Shown: positions 10,043 through 21,463 of the stretch, in pieces
Position numbering within the stretch: the stretch's first letter is position 1
Layout of the letters: each line of letters opens with the position of its first letter
Origin: Basidiobolus meristosporus CBS 931.73
Taxonomy: Eukaryota > Basidiobolomycota > Basidiobolomycetes > Basidiobolales > Basidiobolaceae
Length of the DNA stretch: 64,000 nucleotides
Reading direction: 5' to 3'
Assembly (NCBI GenBank): GCA_002104905.1
Contig: MCFE01000031.1
Location: 62,001-126,000, forward strand
The notes under the pieces: generated by a model
What the model saw: only the letters and a program-made list of their open reading frames with translations
Database searches by the model: none
What the model was told of the DNA's origin: nothing
Position numbers and translations under genes: made by a program

Positions 10043-13000
10043 AGCTGTCACTCTCTGCAATATCTACTACTGCTGTTACTGGAATTTTTCTCACTACTGA
10101 AAAGTTGGATGTATCTAACTACCAAGTGTGGAAGGTGAATATGAGCATGATGCTACAAGAAAGAGGCCTTTGGGATATTGTCATGGGAGAAGAATGCCCT
10201 CCTAAAAACATGGGAGAGGAAGCCTTAAAGTACCAGAAGAAAGAACAAAATGCCTTTAACTGCATTTGCCTTAATGTTAAAGACAAATTGCTAATTCAAT
10301 GCTCAAGAGCAAAAACAGCAAAGAATGCCTGGAAGGCATTAGAAGACACCTACCAGTCATGTTCAGCTGCTAAGGAAATGTATCTGAGATAAAATTCTTT
10401 ACTACAAAGATACAGCCAGGAGAAGAAATGAAAAATCTAATTAACAGAATTACCCTGTTGGTATATGAGATGGAATCTGTGGGTGCATTAACCACTGATG
10501 AGGATGTGATAGTTACCATCCTGAATAGCCTGACAGACATGTTTCAGGGTCTTGTATCAGCCCTAGAGTCCAGAACTGAAGATTTGACCTTAAATTACGT
10601 ATATGGAAGGCTCCTGGATGAAGAATTAAGAAAATCAAGCGCCAATAAGAAGGAAGAAGAAAATGCTTTATTAAGCAATGATAACCAACAACAGAGGTAC
10701 CCAAGACCCTACAAAGACAACAGCAACCTGTTTTGCAACTACTGCAAAAGGAAAGGACACACATCAGACTGGTGTCCCAAAAAGAGAGATAATCAGCAAT
10801 AGAAGCCTGAAAATGGAAATGCTGCAACAACTGAAGATAGACTATTCATATCTGCAATAGGTATGACAACAAACATGGATTCTCAGGCATGGTATATTGA
10901 CTCTGGAGCATCTTAACACTTTACACACCAAAAAGAACTTTTTACCCAATATCAAGAAATTCCAATTAAAAAGGCTTTCATGGGTGAGAATAGAACACTT
11001 GACGCAGTGGGAGAAGGAACTATCCAAGTAAACCTTAGAAGCAGTGAAGGAAGCCATACACTGACCTTTTAAGAAGTACTCTATGTACCAGAAATAGCCA
11101 AGAACCTACTATCTGTAAGCAAGGCCACCTCAGAAGGACTCAGTTTCAACTTTCCCAAATCTGGATGCAAGATCACTGATCAAAATGGTGCCCATATTGC
11201 TTCAGGTATCAGAGATCAGAATCTATACAAGTTGAGTTATATTCCATCATATTTGGAAGCCAGTATAAGTAGCTTAAATGTAGAAACACCAATGCTTTGG
11301 CACAGGAGATTTGGGCACATCAATTTTGACTATTTGTGCAAAATGATCAAAGATCAGCTAATTTCCGGAGTAAAAATTGATTCCCCAGCTAATTTGGAGC
11401 ACTGTGAAGCCTGCATACATGGGAACAAGCCAGACAACTGTTCAAGAGCTCTAGGTTAATCAAAACTAAGGAAAAATTAGATCTAATTCACTCAGATCTG
11501 TGTGGACCTATGCAAAATTTATCCTTAGGCAGGATGAAGTATTTAATCACTTCTGTTGATGATTATACAAGATAAACATGGGTCTACTTCATGGAGAGAA
11601 GGGAAGAAGCTCTGTCTAAGCTCAGGGAGCTTAAAGCTATGGTGCAGAGAGAAACTGGTGAAAAAATCAAGTTAGTACACTCTCAAAATGGTGGAGAATA
11701 TACCTCAAACTCTTCATTTACTTCTGCAAAATTCATGGAATAAAGCAAGAGACTATTGTACCATACTCCCCACAGCAGAATGGAGTAGCAGAATGTGCAA
11801 ACAGAGCAATAACTGATATGGCAAGATCTATGATCCATGATCAAGAATTATCTTATGATTTTTGGGTGGAATCAGTTGCTACAGCTGTATACATTAGAAA
11901 TAGTAGTCATAACAGAATACTTTGTGATTCTACTCCATTTGAAGCACTGTATGGATACAGACCAAATGCAGAACATCTAAGAATATTTGGGTGTACAGCA
12001 TATGCCAAGAAACTGCCCAGAAATCAGTCAAAATATGAGCCAAAAAGTGTAAAATGCATATTTTTGGGCTACTGCAATGCAAGTAAAGCATACAGACTCT
12101 ACAATACAAAAGCAAAGAAGCTAATCAAGTCCAGGGATGTGTTGTTTGATGAAAAGTCAGAATTCTCACAAAAAATGACATCGGATGATGACAAAAATCT
12201 GATCTCTTGTCCACCAATTGTTAAGATTGAATCAGAGCAAAACAATGAAAATTTCTTCACTCCAGAGGGCTCTACAACTGTGGTTCAGCCTGAATCTGTG
12301 CCCAGAAATATCCCAGAAGTGATTATTCCAGTATCAAATGCCCAGAGATCCAATTGGACAAGAAATAGCCCAAACTACTATATCAATGAGGGTACAAACT
12401 TAGCCTATGCCTATTCAGTCCATATTGATGAGCCCCAGACCGTAAAAGAGCCCCTGAATAGCCCTCAGACAAAGTTTTGGAGATCTGCAATGACTGAGGA
12501 ATATCAGGCCCTGATGGAAAATCAAACTTGGGACTTAGTCAAATTACTAATCAGCCAAAAATTGATTGGATGCAGAAAGGTCTTCTAGAAAAAATACAAG
12601 GCTGATGGTACAATTGAAAGATGCAAAGTAAGACTTGTGGCTGTAGGATACTCTCAAACAAAAGGATTTGACTATACTGAGACCTCTGCACCAATAGCAA
12701 AGCTTAATTCCATCAGATCAATATTGGCTATTGCAGCCCAATATAAATTTTTGTACATCAAATGGATGTTAAAACTGCATTTTTGAATGGAGAACTTGAT
12801 AAGGATGTGTATATGGACCAGCCTGATGGGTTTGTTGACCAAGATAACCCCCATTTGGTCTGGAAGCTCAAAAAGTCACTATATGGTCTCAAACAATCAC
12901 CAAGAGCCTGGAATTGCAAGATAGATTCTTATTTGGAATCTTTGAGTATCAAAAGGAATAATGCTGACTATAGTATATACTATAAGCCAGATAGAGAAAG

Positions 13001-13996
13001 TCCAGCACTATTAGCTCTATATGTGGATGACCATATTATATCCGCCTATAACCTAGAAACATTGGAAGAGACTAAATCCAGCCTATCTAAGAAGTTCAAG
13101 ATACCCAATCTAGGAGAGCTTAGTTACTACTTAGGGATTAAGTTCTCCATATACAGAAGTACCCAGACTATTAACCTAAGCCAATCCAAGTATATTCAAG
13201 ATATACTAAAGAAGCACAAAATGGAAGTCTGTAAACCAGCAGCTACCCCAATGGAGACAATCCTTAACATGATCAAAACTCAACCAAATCAAGAGAGCTT
13301 GGTGCCATCTGAAAGCTCTTACTTTCCTAAGCAATCTATGGTCAGCAGTGTGATGTATATCATGCTTGGAACAGCTTCAGATATCTCCTATTCAGTGGGA
13401 GTTGTCAGCCAACATAATCAGAACTATGGATCTGATCATATTGCAGCAGTTAAGTGGATTTTCAGATACCTAAAAGGAACTGCTGATATCTGCTTAAGAT
13501 ACACTTATAAGAATTTAGAACAGGGTCTTGTGGGATACTCTAATACAGAATAGGGACAAAACTTGGAAGACAAAAGATCCACCACAGAGTACATCTTTCT
13601 TTACTGTAAAGGAGCAATTTCATTGAATTCAAGAAAGCAACCAACCATAGCACTTTCTACTACAGAGGCAGAGTATATGGCAGCCTGTGAAGCTACAAAA
13701 GAAGAAATGTGGTTAAGAAAGCTTTTTACAGCTTTAGGCCTATGTCAAAAAACACCTATTACTTTATTTCAAGATAATCATGGATGTACACAATTAGGTA
13801 GAAATCCAACTTTTCATACTAGAGCTAAGCACATAGATATTAGACATCATTTCATACGTGAAGCTATAGAGAGTAACTTAGCTTAGTTTACTGTCCTTCA
13901 GATGAAATGATTGCAGAGATATTCACCAAACCATAAGTTAGAGACAAGTTTGAATATCTTAGGTCAAAATTAGGACTGGTCAGTATGAACATTTAG
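10033..13996 (+). pseudogene. A1 gag-pol (Copia) with many stops and frameshifts
   Basis: Domain order is Copia: gag (10033-10800), CCHC knuckle CNYCKRKGHTSDWC (about 10735-10776), protease WYIDSGAS at about 10890, integrase zinc region (LWHRRFGHINF, CEAC), integrase core, reverse transcriptase and RNase H. The RT box is intact as YVDD at about 13020. Lesions include a frameshift near 10390, stops just after the protease motif, in the integrase (YTR*TW) and before 'KKYKADG' at about 12588, a frameshift near 12755, a stop at 13550 and another at about 13884. It is not expected to produce a functional polyprotein. Confidence 0.85.
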
Positions 13997-14007
13997 CCAA
14001 GTGCGAG

Positions 14008-14165
14008 TGTTGTGAAAAAATTGGAATTCAACCTAAATATTCACCTAGCTTAGTCACTTAGATCATTACCTTCAAATCCTAGAGAATACTGACCAAATTC
14101 CTTGTTGGGATTTACTTAGAATATTTTCACCAAAATACCGGTACCCAGAACATGAAAATTCAAAA
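14008..14165 (+). repeat. A1 3' LTR, truncated
   Basis: Starts TGTTGTGAAAAAATTGG and follows the A LTR for about 155 bp to 'acccagaacatgaaaatt', then switches to D sequence. The missing part includes the TATA and poly(A) region. Confidence 0.75.
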
Positions 14166-14483
14166 TTTTTCACAACAATATATATGTGGCTTTTGATTGG
14201 TTCCCTGCAGATTTGCTCACTTTCTGATCCTGGACACTCTATCACCTCCTACATTTGTGTGCCATGCTTGGCTATTGCCTCATTTTCACACTCCTTACTT
14301 CCTGACTCAACAGCTTCTATTACTTTTCATGCTTACAAATTGATTAATTTCCATTGGAGCTTCAGTTGTACTTCAACTGCCAATTGTATTGACCTATACA
14401 AGTCCCTATACCCTACACTAACATTAAGTCCAACCCCACACTTAATAAGTAACTCCATTAAAATTCACCACTCAATAAGTATT
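14166..14483 (-). repeat. D repeat, copy 2, right piece
   Basis: Continues the D repeat broken by A1, including 'gtggcttttgattggttcc' and 'ccactcaataagtat'. It abuts the stop of the minus-strand D ORF. Confidence 0.6.
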
Positions 14484-15166
14484 TTGGCTGTCATGCACTG
14501 GTTCCACAACTTTGGCAAGATCCCAATGGCTTTATGCCACTGTTCACTCACTGGTTTCCACACATCCTGGTCTTCAGCCAGCACTGCAAGGTCTAGCACC
14601 TCATCTGCCAGTATTTGTAATAAATCCTTGCAATATTCCAGTGCGTTTTCTTGAGCACTGCTCATGAAGAAGTGCCACAACCTCTTGGTGTGCCTATTAA
14701 TGTTCCAAAATTCCACCAAAGGCATTGTGATAGTCTTTTGAGCCCTTGATGCTGTAGCCTTGTCTGTCAGTGGGATCTCCACTCTGTCAACAATGGAGGA
14801 TGTGGAGGCTGTGGTAGACAAAGTGCCTTTTTCAGCAAGCTCATCTACCATGCTGGAGGGTAGCTCAACTGGCTGCGCTTCCAACTGTTGTGAAAACAAC
14901 TGTTTTTGTATTGGTAAGTCTTCTTGGCTACAAAGGAATTCAGTCTGTTCTGGGCTTGCGGCATTAATTGGCAAGAACTGCAGTTTTTTTTGCATGCCTC
15001 CCTGTCTCAGGCTTGGGTAGACATTTTTCCCTTTACCTTTTCCTTTATCACTGCCAGGTCTTTCACTACTACTTTGTTTAAGTGCTTCTTGTAATGAACT
15101 ACATTTTCTCCTTGATAAAATCTGCTTTGACACATCTGTTTTGACCTGCTTGTCCCTTGCTGGCAC
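14465..15166 (-). CDS. D-element ORF, C-terminal part, unknown function
   Basis: This 233-codon minus-strand ORF is the longest intact piece of the D element. It is rich in Ser, Gln and Lys, with VDELAEKGTLSTTAS, MPLVEFWNINRHTKR and EVLDLAVLAEDQDVW. I recognise no domain. A decayed copy at 9086-9367 shows that it belongs to a repeat. Upstream coding continues in other frames to about 15.5 kb, so it is probably a fragment of a longer protein broken by frameshifts and by the MITE at 15516. It could be a gag-like structural protein, which is a guess. Confidence 0.4.
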   Translation of the reverse strand: MPARDKQVKTDVSKQILSRRKCSSLQEALKQSSSERPGSDKGKGKGKNVYPSLRQGGMQKKLQFLPINAASPEQTEFLCSQEDLPIQKQLFSQQLEAQPVELPSSMVDELAEKGTLSTTASTSSIVDRVEIPLTDKATASRAQKTITMPLVEFWNINRHTKRLWHFFMSSAQENALEYCKDLLQILADEVLDLAVLAEDQDVWKPVSEQWHKAIGILPKLWNQCMTAKILIEW

Positions 15167-15440
15167 TCTTCTGGCAACCTAATGTTTCTTTTCCACTTGT
15201 TTTGAGCTCCCAACCATAGTTGTGACAGGCTCCTGTAAAAGCTGCTGGTTTTATCACTGCCAGGTCCTCCACTGCTACTTTGACTGAGTGCTTCTTGAGT
15301 AGTAATATGCTTTTTCCTTCATAAATGTTGTGCTGGTCCATCTGTGTCTGCCTGCTTGTCCCTAATTGGCCCTCTTCCAGCTACCTGACATCTCTTTGAC
15401 GCTTGTCTGGAGCTTTTGGCCCTGCTTGTGACAGGCTTTT
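15051..15440 (-). repeat. Imperfect tandem repeat, two units of about 180-205 bp, in the D ORF region
   Basis: Units start at 15051 and 15257 with 'ctgccaggtc' and run to 'gtgacaggct' near 15225 and 15438. On the minus strand each encodes a Lys/Ser/Gln-rich segment. Internal duplication of a coding block. Confidence 0.6.
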
Positions 15441-15515
15441 GAGGAAACCGCTGGTTTTTAGCCATGGCACCCTTGTTCTTCTGCCTTTGCTAGTTTCTGC
15501 TATTCTTAAGATACC

Positions 15516-16247
15516 AGACTTGTTCCATTGGATAGTGCCACATTGAGCCATGAGTGCCAAATGATGCCATAGTGTGCCAGAGAGGTAGAGTGAGCCTATA
15601 CTTGGCCACAGAGTGTGAAACATAGCTCTGCATCTTCATGTAAAGCAGCCCCTGTGTTTCACCCATTGCGCAGGAGAAAATCCATTTTTTGACCTTTTTT
15701 TGTGGATCAATGTAGCTCAGGATGTGTAAGAGCACAGGAGAACTGAAGATATGCATCTGGTACTCCATACCCATGGTGCTCTGAATCTAGCTCCTGTAGC
15801 TTGTATCATGTCACAGAAATGAATGGCACTATCTTGGTCCACTGGTACTATCTGGCACTATAAGTACTTTGTATAGATCTTACTTTAGGACTAATATTTA
15901 AGTATAGTGCCAGATAGTACCAGTGGACCAAGATAGTGCCATTCATTTCTGTGACATGATACAAGCTACAGGAGCTAGATTCAGAGTGCCATTGGTATTG
16001 AGTACCAGATGCATATCTTCAATCTGCTTGTGCGCTAACACATCCTGCACAATATTGATCCAAAAAAAATGTCAAAAATAGATTTTCTCCAGCACAATGG
16101 GTGAAACACAGGGGCTGCTTTGCATGAAGATGCGGAGCTATGTTTCACACTCTGTTGCCAGGTAGAGGCTCACTTGGCCTCTCCGGCACACTATGGCAGC
16201 ATTTGGCACTCATGGCTCAATGTGGCACTATCCAACAGAACAAGTCT
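15516..16247. mobile_element. MITE-1 copy M1, palindromic, 732 bp
   Basis: Starts AGACTTGTTCCATTGG and ends in the inverted form CCAACAGAACAAGTCT. The whole element is a hairpin: arms 15516-15862 and 15903-16247 (roughly 90% alike by eye) around a 40-bp loop. The empty site survives at 21340 ('taagatactttcttagc'), so the target duplication is ACT (left copy now ACC). No ORF of its own; several TGGCAC/GTGCCA words. Confidence 0.85.
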
Positions 16248-16398
16248 ACTTTCTTAGCATACTAATGCTGGCCCAAAATCTGTTTGCCTGCTTGAGTCCA
16301 GAATAATGCTCATGGAACAAGTCAAGTGCATTCTACTTAGCCTTGAGTTTCTGATGGTCCCATGGTATGCTGGCCTTAAGGTGATGGTGTACTAGACT
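16248..16398 (-). other. D-element internal sequence, interrupted by M1
   Basis: 'actttcttagcatactaatg' to 'ggccttaaggtgatgg' matches 21340-21460 without interruption. It links the two D ORFs on the minus strand. Confidence 0.5.
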
Positions 16399-17016
16399 TC
16401 AGATGGCCTCTTGAATATTTGCCCACTCTTCATTATTGCACCCAACAGCTTCAAAGATCCTCAATGTCTTTTGATTTTTAGGCTTTGGTATAAACACCAC
16501 ATTATCTCCCTCCCATGTTGTGATAGGTTTTTCTGTGGGCTTTATCTTTGGGCACTGTTGTTGTGCTTCAAAGACTGTATGGTGTTCCTCTACTGTTACA
16601 TTGGGAAATGGCTCAATTCTTGGCTGTGACATTGAGCTACTTAGGTTCCTTCTTTGCAGCAAAGATACTGCTTTCTCTACCTGGGATACTGATTGCTCTA
16701 CATGTATTATCCGCTTGTCCTGTTTCTGGACTATTTCCTGATTTCTCTGGGTTATTGCATATATCCTATCAGCCACTGCACCTAATTGCTTCATTAATGC
16801 TTTGGTATGAGCTGATAACATGCTTGCTAATATGGGTGGTGGTGATGTTATGATGGCCACTTGCTGGTCTTCAACTGAGGGCACTGTGCTTGCTACATTC
16901 TCATCTGCCTGAGCATAATTGTCAGCTTGTGGCTCCACCAAGGTTCTCAATTGCCTACTTGACTGTGAGCCTGAGGAGTCCACATTATTACCTTCAGTGG
17001 GCACTCTCATGATCAC
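16399..17016 (-). CDS. D-element ORF, N-terminal part, coiled-coil-like, unknown function
   Basis: 205 codons, starting MIMRVPTEGNNVDSSG. The middle part (AHTKALMKQLGAVADRIY followed by a Gln/Lys-rich heptad-like stretch, VEQSVSQVEKAVSLL) looks like a coiled coil, and the end has KPITTWEGDNVVFIPK. It lies upstream of the 14465-15166 ORF on the same strand with M1 inserted between. The layout would suit a gag-type protein of a minus-strand element, but no diagnostic motif is seen. Confidence 0.4.
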   Translation of the reverse strand: MIMRVPTEGNNVDSSGSQSSRQLRTLVEPQADNYAQADENVASTVPSVEDQQVAIITSPPPILASMLSAHTKALMKQLGAVADRIYAITQRNQEIVQKQDKRIIHVEQSVSQVEKAVSLLQRRNLSSSMSQPRIEPFPNVTVEEHHTVFEAQQQCPKIKPTEKPITTWEGDNVVFIPKPKNQKTLRIFEAVGCNNEEWANIQEAI

Positions 17017-17276
17017 ATGACATCCCTGGTCTCCAATTATCTAGCCAAATCAAGTCAGTTGAGAAATCCCAGTTCCTTCTAGAAAGTTCTACTACATTTT
17101 AGCAACTTTTTGAACACTCCAAGTCAACATTACAATATGGAACATTCTACAGAAGCTTCCCATTAGAATTTATGCAGTCCCACACCATATATGGTAGTTA
17201 CATGTCACCTGACCTAGTCATATGATCAGCTGACCCCTGACATATCTCCATGTGAGATTCCAGTCTGTTCTTTATT
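17017..17276 (-). other. Sequence upstream of the D ORF, possible promoter or LTR part
   Basis: Noncoding. With 17488-17800 it forms the region just 5' of the D ORF. On the minus strand it holds a TATA-like GGACTATATACACT (about 17577-17590) and AATAAAGAAC (17266-17275), arranged as in an LTR. The outer ends cannot be set. Confidence 0.3.
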
Positions 17277-17487
17277 AGACTTGTTCCATTGTGCCACTGA
17301 TCATAGTGCCAGAAAGTGCTGTATATTTTGTTATTAATTTGATATTTTAGGGTCAAATGCATGTCAATTTTGATCCCAAATTGGCACTGTATGGCACCAT
17401 CTGGCACTCTGTGGCATGATCAGGCACCATCTGGCATGCTATGGCACTACTGGACACTATGATCAGCTGGAATGATGGAACAAGTCT
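17277..17487. mobile_element. MITE-2 copy 1, 211 bp
   Basis: Terminal inverted repeats AGACTTGTTCCAT...ATGGAACAAGTCT with the perfect 3-bp target duplication ATT on both sides. About eight TGGCA(C/T) or complementary words within 211 bp. Noncoding. A second copy at 50716 is nearly identical. Confidence 0.85.
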
Positions 17488-17847
17488 ATTATATTCCATC
17501 TTGGCACACTTACTGTGCCTCACCCCAGAACCCCATCAGTACTAGCCAATATCTCTTGGCATCCATATTGCCAAAAAGTGTATATAGTCCTATCCCTCCT
17601 TGTATATTCCTCAGTCTGATAAACATAGGTCTTGAACAAACAGCCTTGCCTTGGAAATTTGCCTTGCCTTGTTGATCCACAACTAAGTCCTTTCCTGGTC
17701 CTGCCTTGCCTAGCCCTACTCTCCTGCCTTGTGTCTATTCATAACAGGCACACTGTTAACATGGCCTTTTTTGGATGTAGCCCTGCTTGTTGCACCAAAT
17801 GTCAAAGCAAGCTGTTGTCCAATTGTTCTTCTGTTACCATCAGTGGT
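17488..17847. other. Noncoding stretch between MITE-2 and the CMC element
   Basis: Pyrimidine-rich with repeated 'ccttgcctt' words at 17640-17720. No gene seen. Confidence 0.3.
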
Positions 17848-17848
17848 G

Positions 17849-17926
17849 GGGTTTGATTGGGAACCAGACAACTTTGCTTTATTTTTTTTTTGGGTTTGAT
17901 TGGGAACCAGACAACTTTGCTTTATT
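17849..17926. repeat. 35-bp direct duplication at the left end of the CMC element
   Basis: 'gggtttgattgggaaccaga' and the next 15 bases occur at 17849 and again at 17892, separated by a poly-T run. It duplicates part of the proposed terminal repeat. Confidence 0.75.
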
Positions 17927-18273
17927 ACTTGGCAGCATATATACAGAAGTGAGTCAAACTAAAGGGGAAGTAGTATTACATATATATGTGTATGTGATGC
18001 CACAACTTCATTTATAATGCTTACTATGGCGGGTCATCATTGAATCCTACATTCTTGTAGGTGCAATGTCTCAAATACAAGACTGTCTTAAATTCACATG
18101 AGTATTGACCAAAAAGTGATATAATAGCATTACATTTTTGAAGGTCAAGCTGCTTGCCCCATGGACAAGACTACTTTGACACAATGCTGTAAGAAAAGAG
18201 AAAAAAGGCCATGTGGCTATTGTAGCAAGCTGCTCAGCTGTGAAGCACTCAGACAGCAGTTGATACTTCTATA

Positions 18274-20744
18274 TTGGCACCTGGCCATCTTTGTCACCTT
18301 GCGCAAACTGAGTCAGGTGAATTTGTGACACCTTTATGCTCACCTCAGCCTTCTGAATATGGTATGCAGAGTGATAGATCTGACAAGGAAGGTTCACAGA
18401 TGGATTGTGAGCCTATCTCCCCTAACAACAGTACTATATATGAGCCTGGTCAAATCCCAATATGCAATGAGACAACTACCATTGAAACAAATGCCAAGGA
18501 TACTTTATGGAGCCCAGTGGGCCCAGTAATCCATCCACTAGTGAATGATATGATGTTGTGGCTAGAGAAGGGGTGTGTTTCCACTAATATCAGTAATGGG
18601 GGCTTTGGGGATTTATTACTACTTCTTGCCAAAATCATTCCAGGATGCAACTTACCATGTACATAGTAAAAGTGGACAACCATCATGCGGCTGGCAACAT
18701 ATGATCCAGAGACTGTCCTGATTCCAGCATGTGTTAACAGTTGCATGGCATTGACATCCAAAAATGCAACCATTGCAACATGTCCAAATTGTCAGGAATC
18801 CACCACCATTGAGGGAAAACAATGTACACACTCTGCATATATTCCAATAATACACCATCTGAGGAAGCCAATGCAGTCCAACAAATATTGCAAAGTTATA
18901 CAGTACTACACTCAGTATCAATCAAGTGCAAACATATCCAATATATTCAATGGGAAACATTACAAACAGCCAAGAAGCAAGGGCTACTTTGAAGGTATGT
19001 ATGACCATGCCTTTGCCTTAGCACTTGATGGATTCTCATCAAACAAGTACTCTACCAGCAAATCCTGCTGGCCACCAATTCTCATCAATCTGAATCTGCC
19101 ACCCATCTTACAGTGTCAGAGCAATAATGTGATAGTAGTCTCACTGGTATCTGGGCCTAAATCACTGTCCAACCTGGATAGCTGCCTGTATCCATTGCTG
19201 GATGAATTTTGTATGCTTTCCAGTGGGATAACAGTAAATGGCCATCATGGAAAAGCCCATGTTATTATCTGCACTGGAGATAGCCCAGCCATCAGCAAGT
19301 TAGCAGGTTTTTGCAAGCATAATGGACAGTATTACTGTTGAATGTGTGAGATCCAGGGGATTTACTCCATAACTCACACATATTATTATAACCCAAATGC
19401 CAGCATTACAAACATCATCTTTCCTCAGAGAGAATGTACAGAAGTTAGCATGCAATTGCAGCAAAGTTGGCAAGCTATAAGCTATTGGCCAGAATATGGA
19501 ATCAATTGGAAACCAGAGATACTTAAGATAGAGGGTAACTATTGGAGCAAAAGCTTTCCACTGGGAGCAATGCATTTACTTTTCAACAATATTCCTATAC
19601 TGATGACCAAGTTGTACATGGGGCATTTCAAGCTAAATGAGCTCTTCAAGATACTGGAGAAATTTGAAAGAATTGGCAAGATATTACAAAGTATTCACTA
19701 CCCTAAGTACTTCTCACAAGCTCCAATCAGTACTCATATGCATATACAACAATACAAATGCAAAGACTGGATGAACTGGATATGTATTTATTCAAGAGGC
19801 ATTCCAATGCCATTTCTACCAACAGTACAATGGAAACACTGGGAGCCATATGTGTACATTTTAGAAATATTTATCCACAAGCCAATCACTAATGCCAACT
19901 TGACACATCTACAGCTGTTGTGTGAGCAGTTTGTGATGGGATTTGAGTGGCTATACTACAAACATAAAGCTGAATGCATAGATATCTGCTGCTAATGTAT
20001 CCATTTTCTACTCCATCTTGCATGGTGTTTGGGAATATTGAGCCTTGTTTCACCTTTTAGGAGTTTCCTATGGAGCGGATGTGTGAGGAGATAGGAAGAC
20101 AAGTCAAGTTACAGGTACTACCATATCCCAAACTCATTAATAATATTACCTTTAAATCTGTCATAGATGTGATGAGTAGGCACATGAAGGACAGCCAGGA
20201 AGAGTTGGAAAATATTGAGGACAAATGTGGATATGGAAACACCTATGCCTATGGCATTAAGAAGCTAAGCAGCCCCAATATGTGGGTAATCAGTCAAGTA
20301 ATGCAAAGTGGGGATAGGTGCAACAAACTACTAATTTTATTAGGAAAACTCTACCAAGGTATGTTGGATTTCTCTTGGTCACAAGCCAACTTCTACACCA
20401 TTCAATACAGAGTTCACACAAACAAGAGCCAGAGTGCACCTATAAGGGGGACTAGAATCCAGCAGGGAGAAGGAATATATTGAATAAGTATCAAGAAGTT
20501 CTTTGCAGATATTCAGGAGGAATTCATGGCAAAAGTGGCAACAACCAAGTATTTGTTTGCAAGATGTATATGTTACCAGCAGTACAAGGTATATGGCAAC
20601 TTTGCAAGTGTTACACTAAAAAGCCGTAAAGTGGAGGTGATAGAAGTGTGTCAATTGTGGCAGGTGCACGTGTTTGTAGAGGTTAGTAAGCAGGAGGCCA
20701 TAGTTTTTTTTAGATTTGAACTCTATGTTGAATACCCAAAGTAG
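18274..20744 (+). pseudogene. CMC/Tnp2-type transposase, nearly readable, with few breaks
   Basis: Four consecutive plus-strand ORFs form one protein: 18274-18666, 18685-19341, 19342-19995 and 20070-20483, with a C-terminal piece at 20526-20744. The middle part has the Tnp2 signature: ALALDGFSSNK (first catalytic Asp codon at 19027), CWPPILINLNLPP, GPKSLSNLDSCLYPLLDEF and the TGDSPAISKLAGF block (second Asp codon at 19279), followed by KHNGQYYC. In the family a C-R-x-C zinc motif comes next; here the Arg position is a TGA stop (19339-19341) and the frame goes on with MCEIQGI. That one C-to-T change is the only break between the second and third ORFs. It would cut and paste CMC elements. Other breaks lie near 18667 and 20000-20070. 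Confidence 0.65.
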
Positions 20745-21053
20745 AAGTGGGTAAGCAAATAAAGAGGGGTAATTCTACAGTGGAATATATGAATTGCACA
20801 AGGGGAGGTAGAAAAAGGAAGTACCATATGTTAAATTGGTACAGTAGCATTATACAGAACCAGCTGTAGGCTGCCATACTGCCAATCCAAAGCCATTGGA
20901 GTTTTGCTTAGAGCTTGTTGAAATACCGTCATGTTTCTTGTCATATAAGGCAATTAGATGTCCTGGCCAGTTGGATCCATTTACAATAGTTGTAGAGCGC
21001 AATAAGACCACAACAATATCATGCAATTATTGTTACAGCACCAATCAAACCCC

Positions 21054-21274
21054 ATCAAGTTTTATCACTTTATTTGGTAGTAAAATTAGCAAAATGCCAT
21101 TGTGATCCTATCATAAGATTATTAAGAGGGTCACTAATTCCAAGCTGCTGGCATTATGACAGTCTCTCAATGGGATCCTGATGGCTGATCTGGATTGGAT
21201 CCACCTACAGGACCAAATTATTTCTCATAGGGTGCTTGTAATGGGCTCTGTAGAAAGCCACTAGCATTCAGCAA
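21054..21274. other. Flank shared with the older CMC relic
   Basis: 21175-21225 reversed ('ggtggatccaatccagatca') matches 7700-7750 beside the other transposase relic. No gene. Confidence 0.4.
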
Positions 21275-21463
21275 TGACACTCTTGCTTTTCTGCCCTTGA
21301 TAGTTTCTACTAATCTTAAGATACTTTCTTAGCATACCAAAGCCAGCTTAAAGTCTGCTTGCTTGTTTGAATCCAGGAAAATGCTCATAGAGCATGTCAA
21401 GCACATTCAGCTTGGCCTGGAATTTGTGATGGCCCCATGGTATACTGGCCTCAAGGTGATGCC
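21275..21463 (-). pseudogene. D-element internal remnant
   Basis: Matches 15465-15512 joined directly to 16250-16400, i.e. the D ORF region without the MITE. It provides the empty site for M1. It runs straight into a D repeat. Confidence 0.6.

Larger units (their letters stand above)
9679..14165 (+). mobile_element. A1: Ty1/Copia LTR retrotransposon, degenerate
   Basis: The 5' LTR is 9679-10028 (TGTTGTAG...TTACAGCA) and the primer-binding site follows directly. A broken gag-pol spans 10033-13996 and a purine-rich tract (agtgcgag) comes just before the 3' LTR at 14008. The 3' LTR is cut at about 14165, where D sequence resumes. It is inserted in a D repeat. Confidence 0.85.
17848..21053 (+). 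mobile_element. CMC (CACTA-like, Tnp2/Plavaka-type) DNA transposon, inferred bounds
   Basis: GGGGTTTGATTGG at 17848-17860 is exactly inverted as CCAATCAAACCCC at 21041-21053; extended outward by four bases there is one mismatch. They bracket the transposase ORFs. I see no clear target duplication, so the termini are provisional. The left end carries a 35-bp direct duplication (17849-17883 and 17892-17926) separated by a T run. Confidence 0.5.

Noticed and set aside
15051-15440. Possible CRISPR-like array
   Set aside because: Only two long imperfect units, no spacers, in a eukaryotic repeat.
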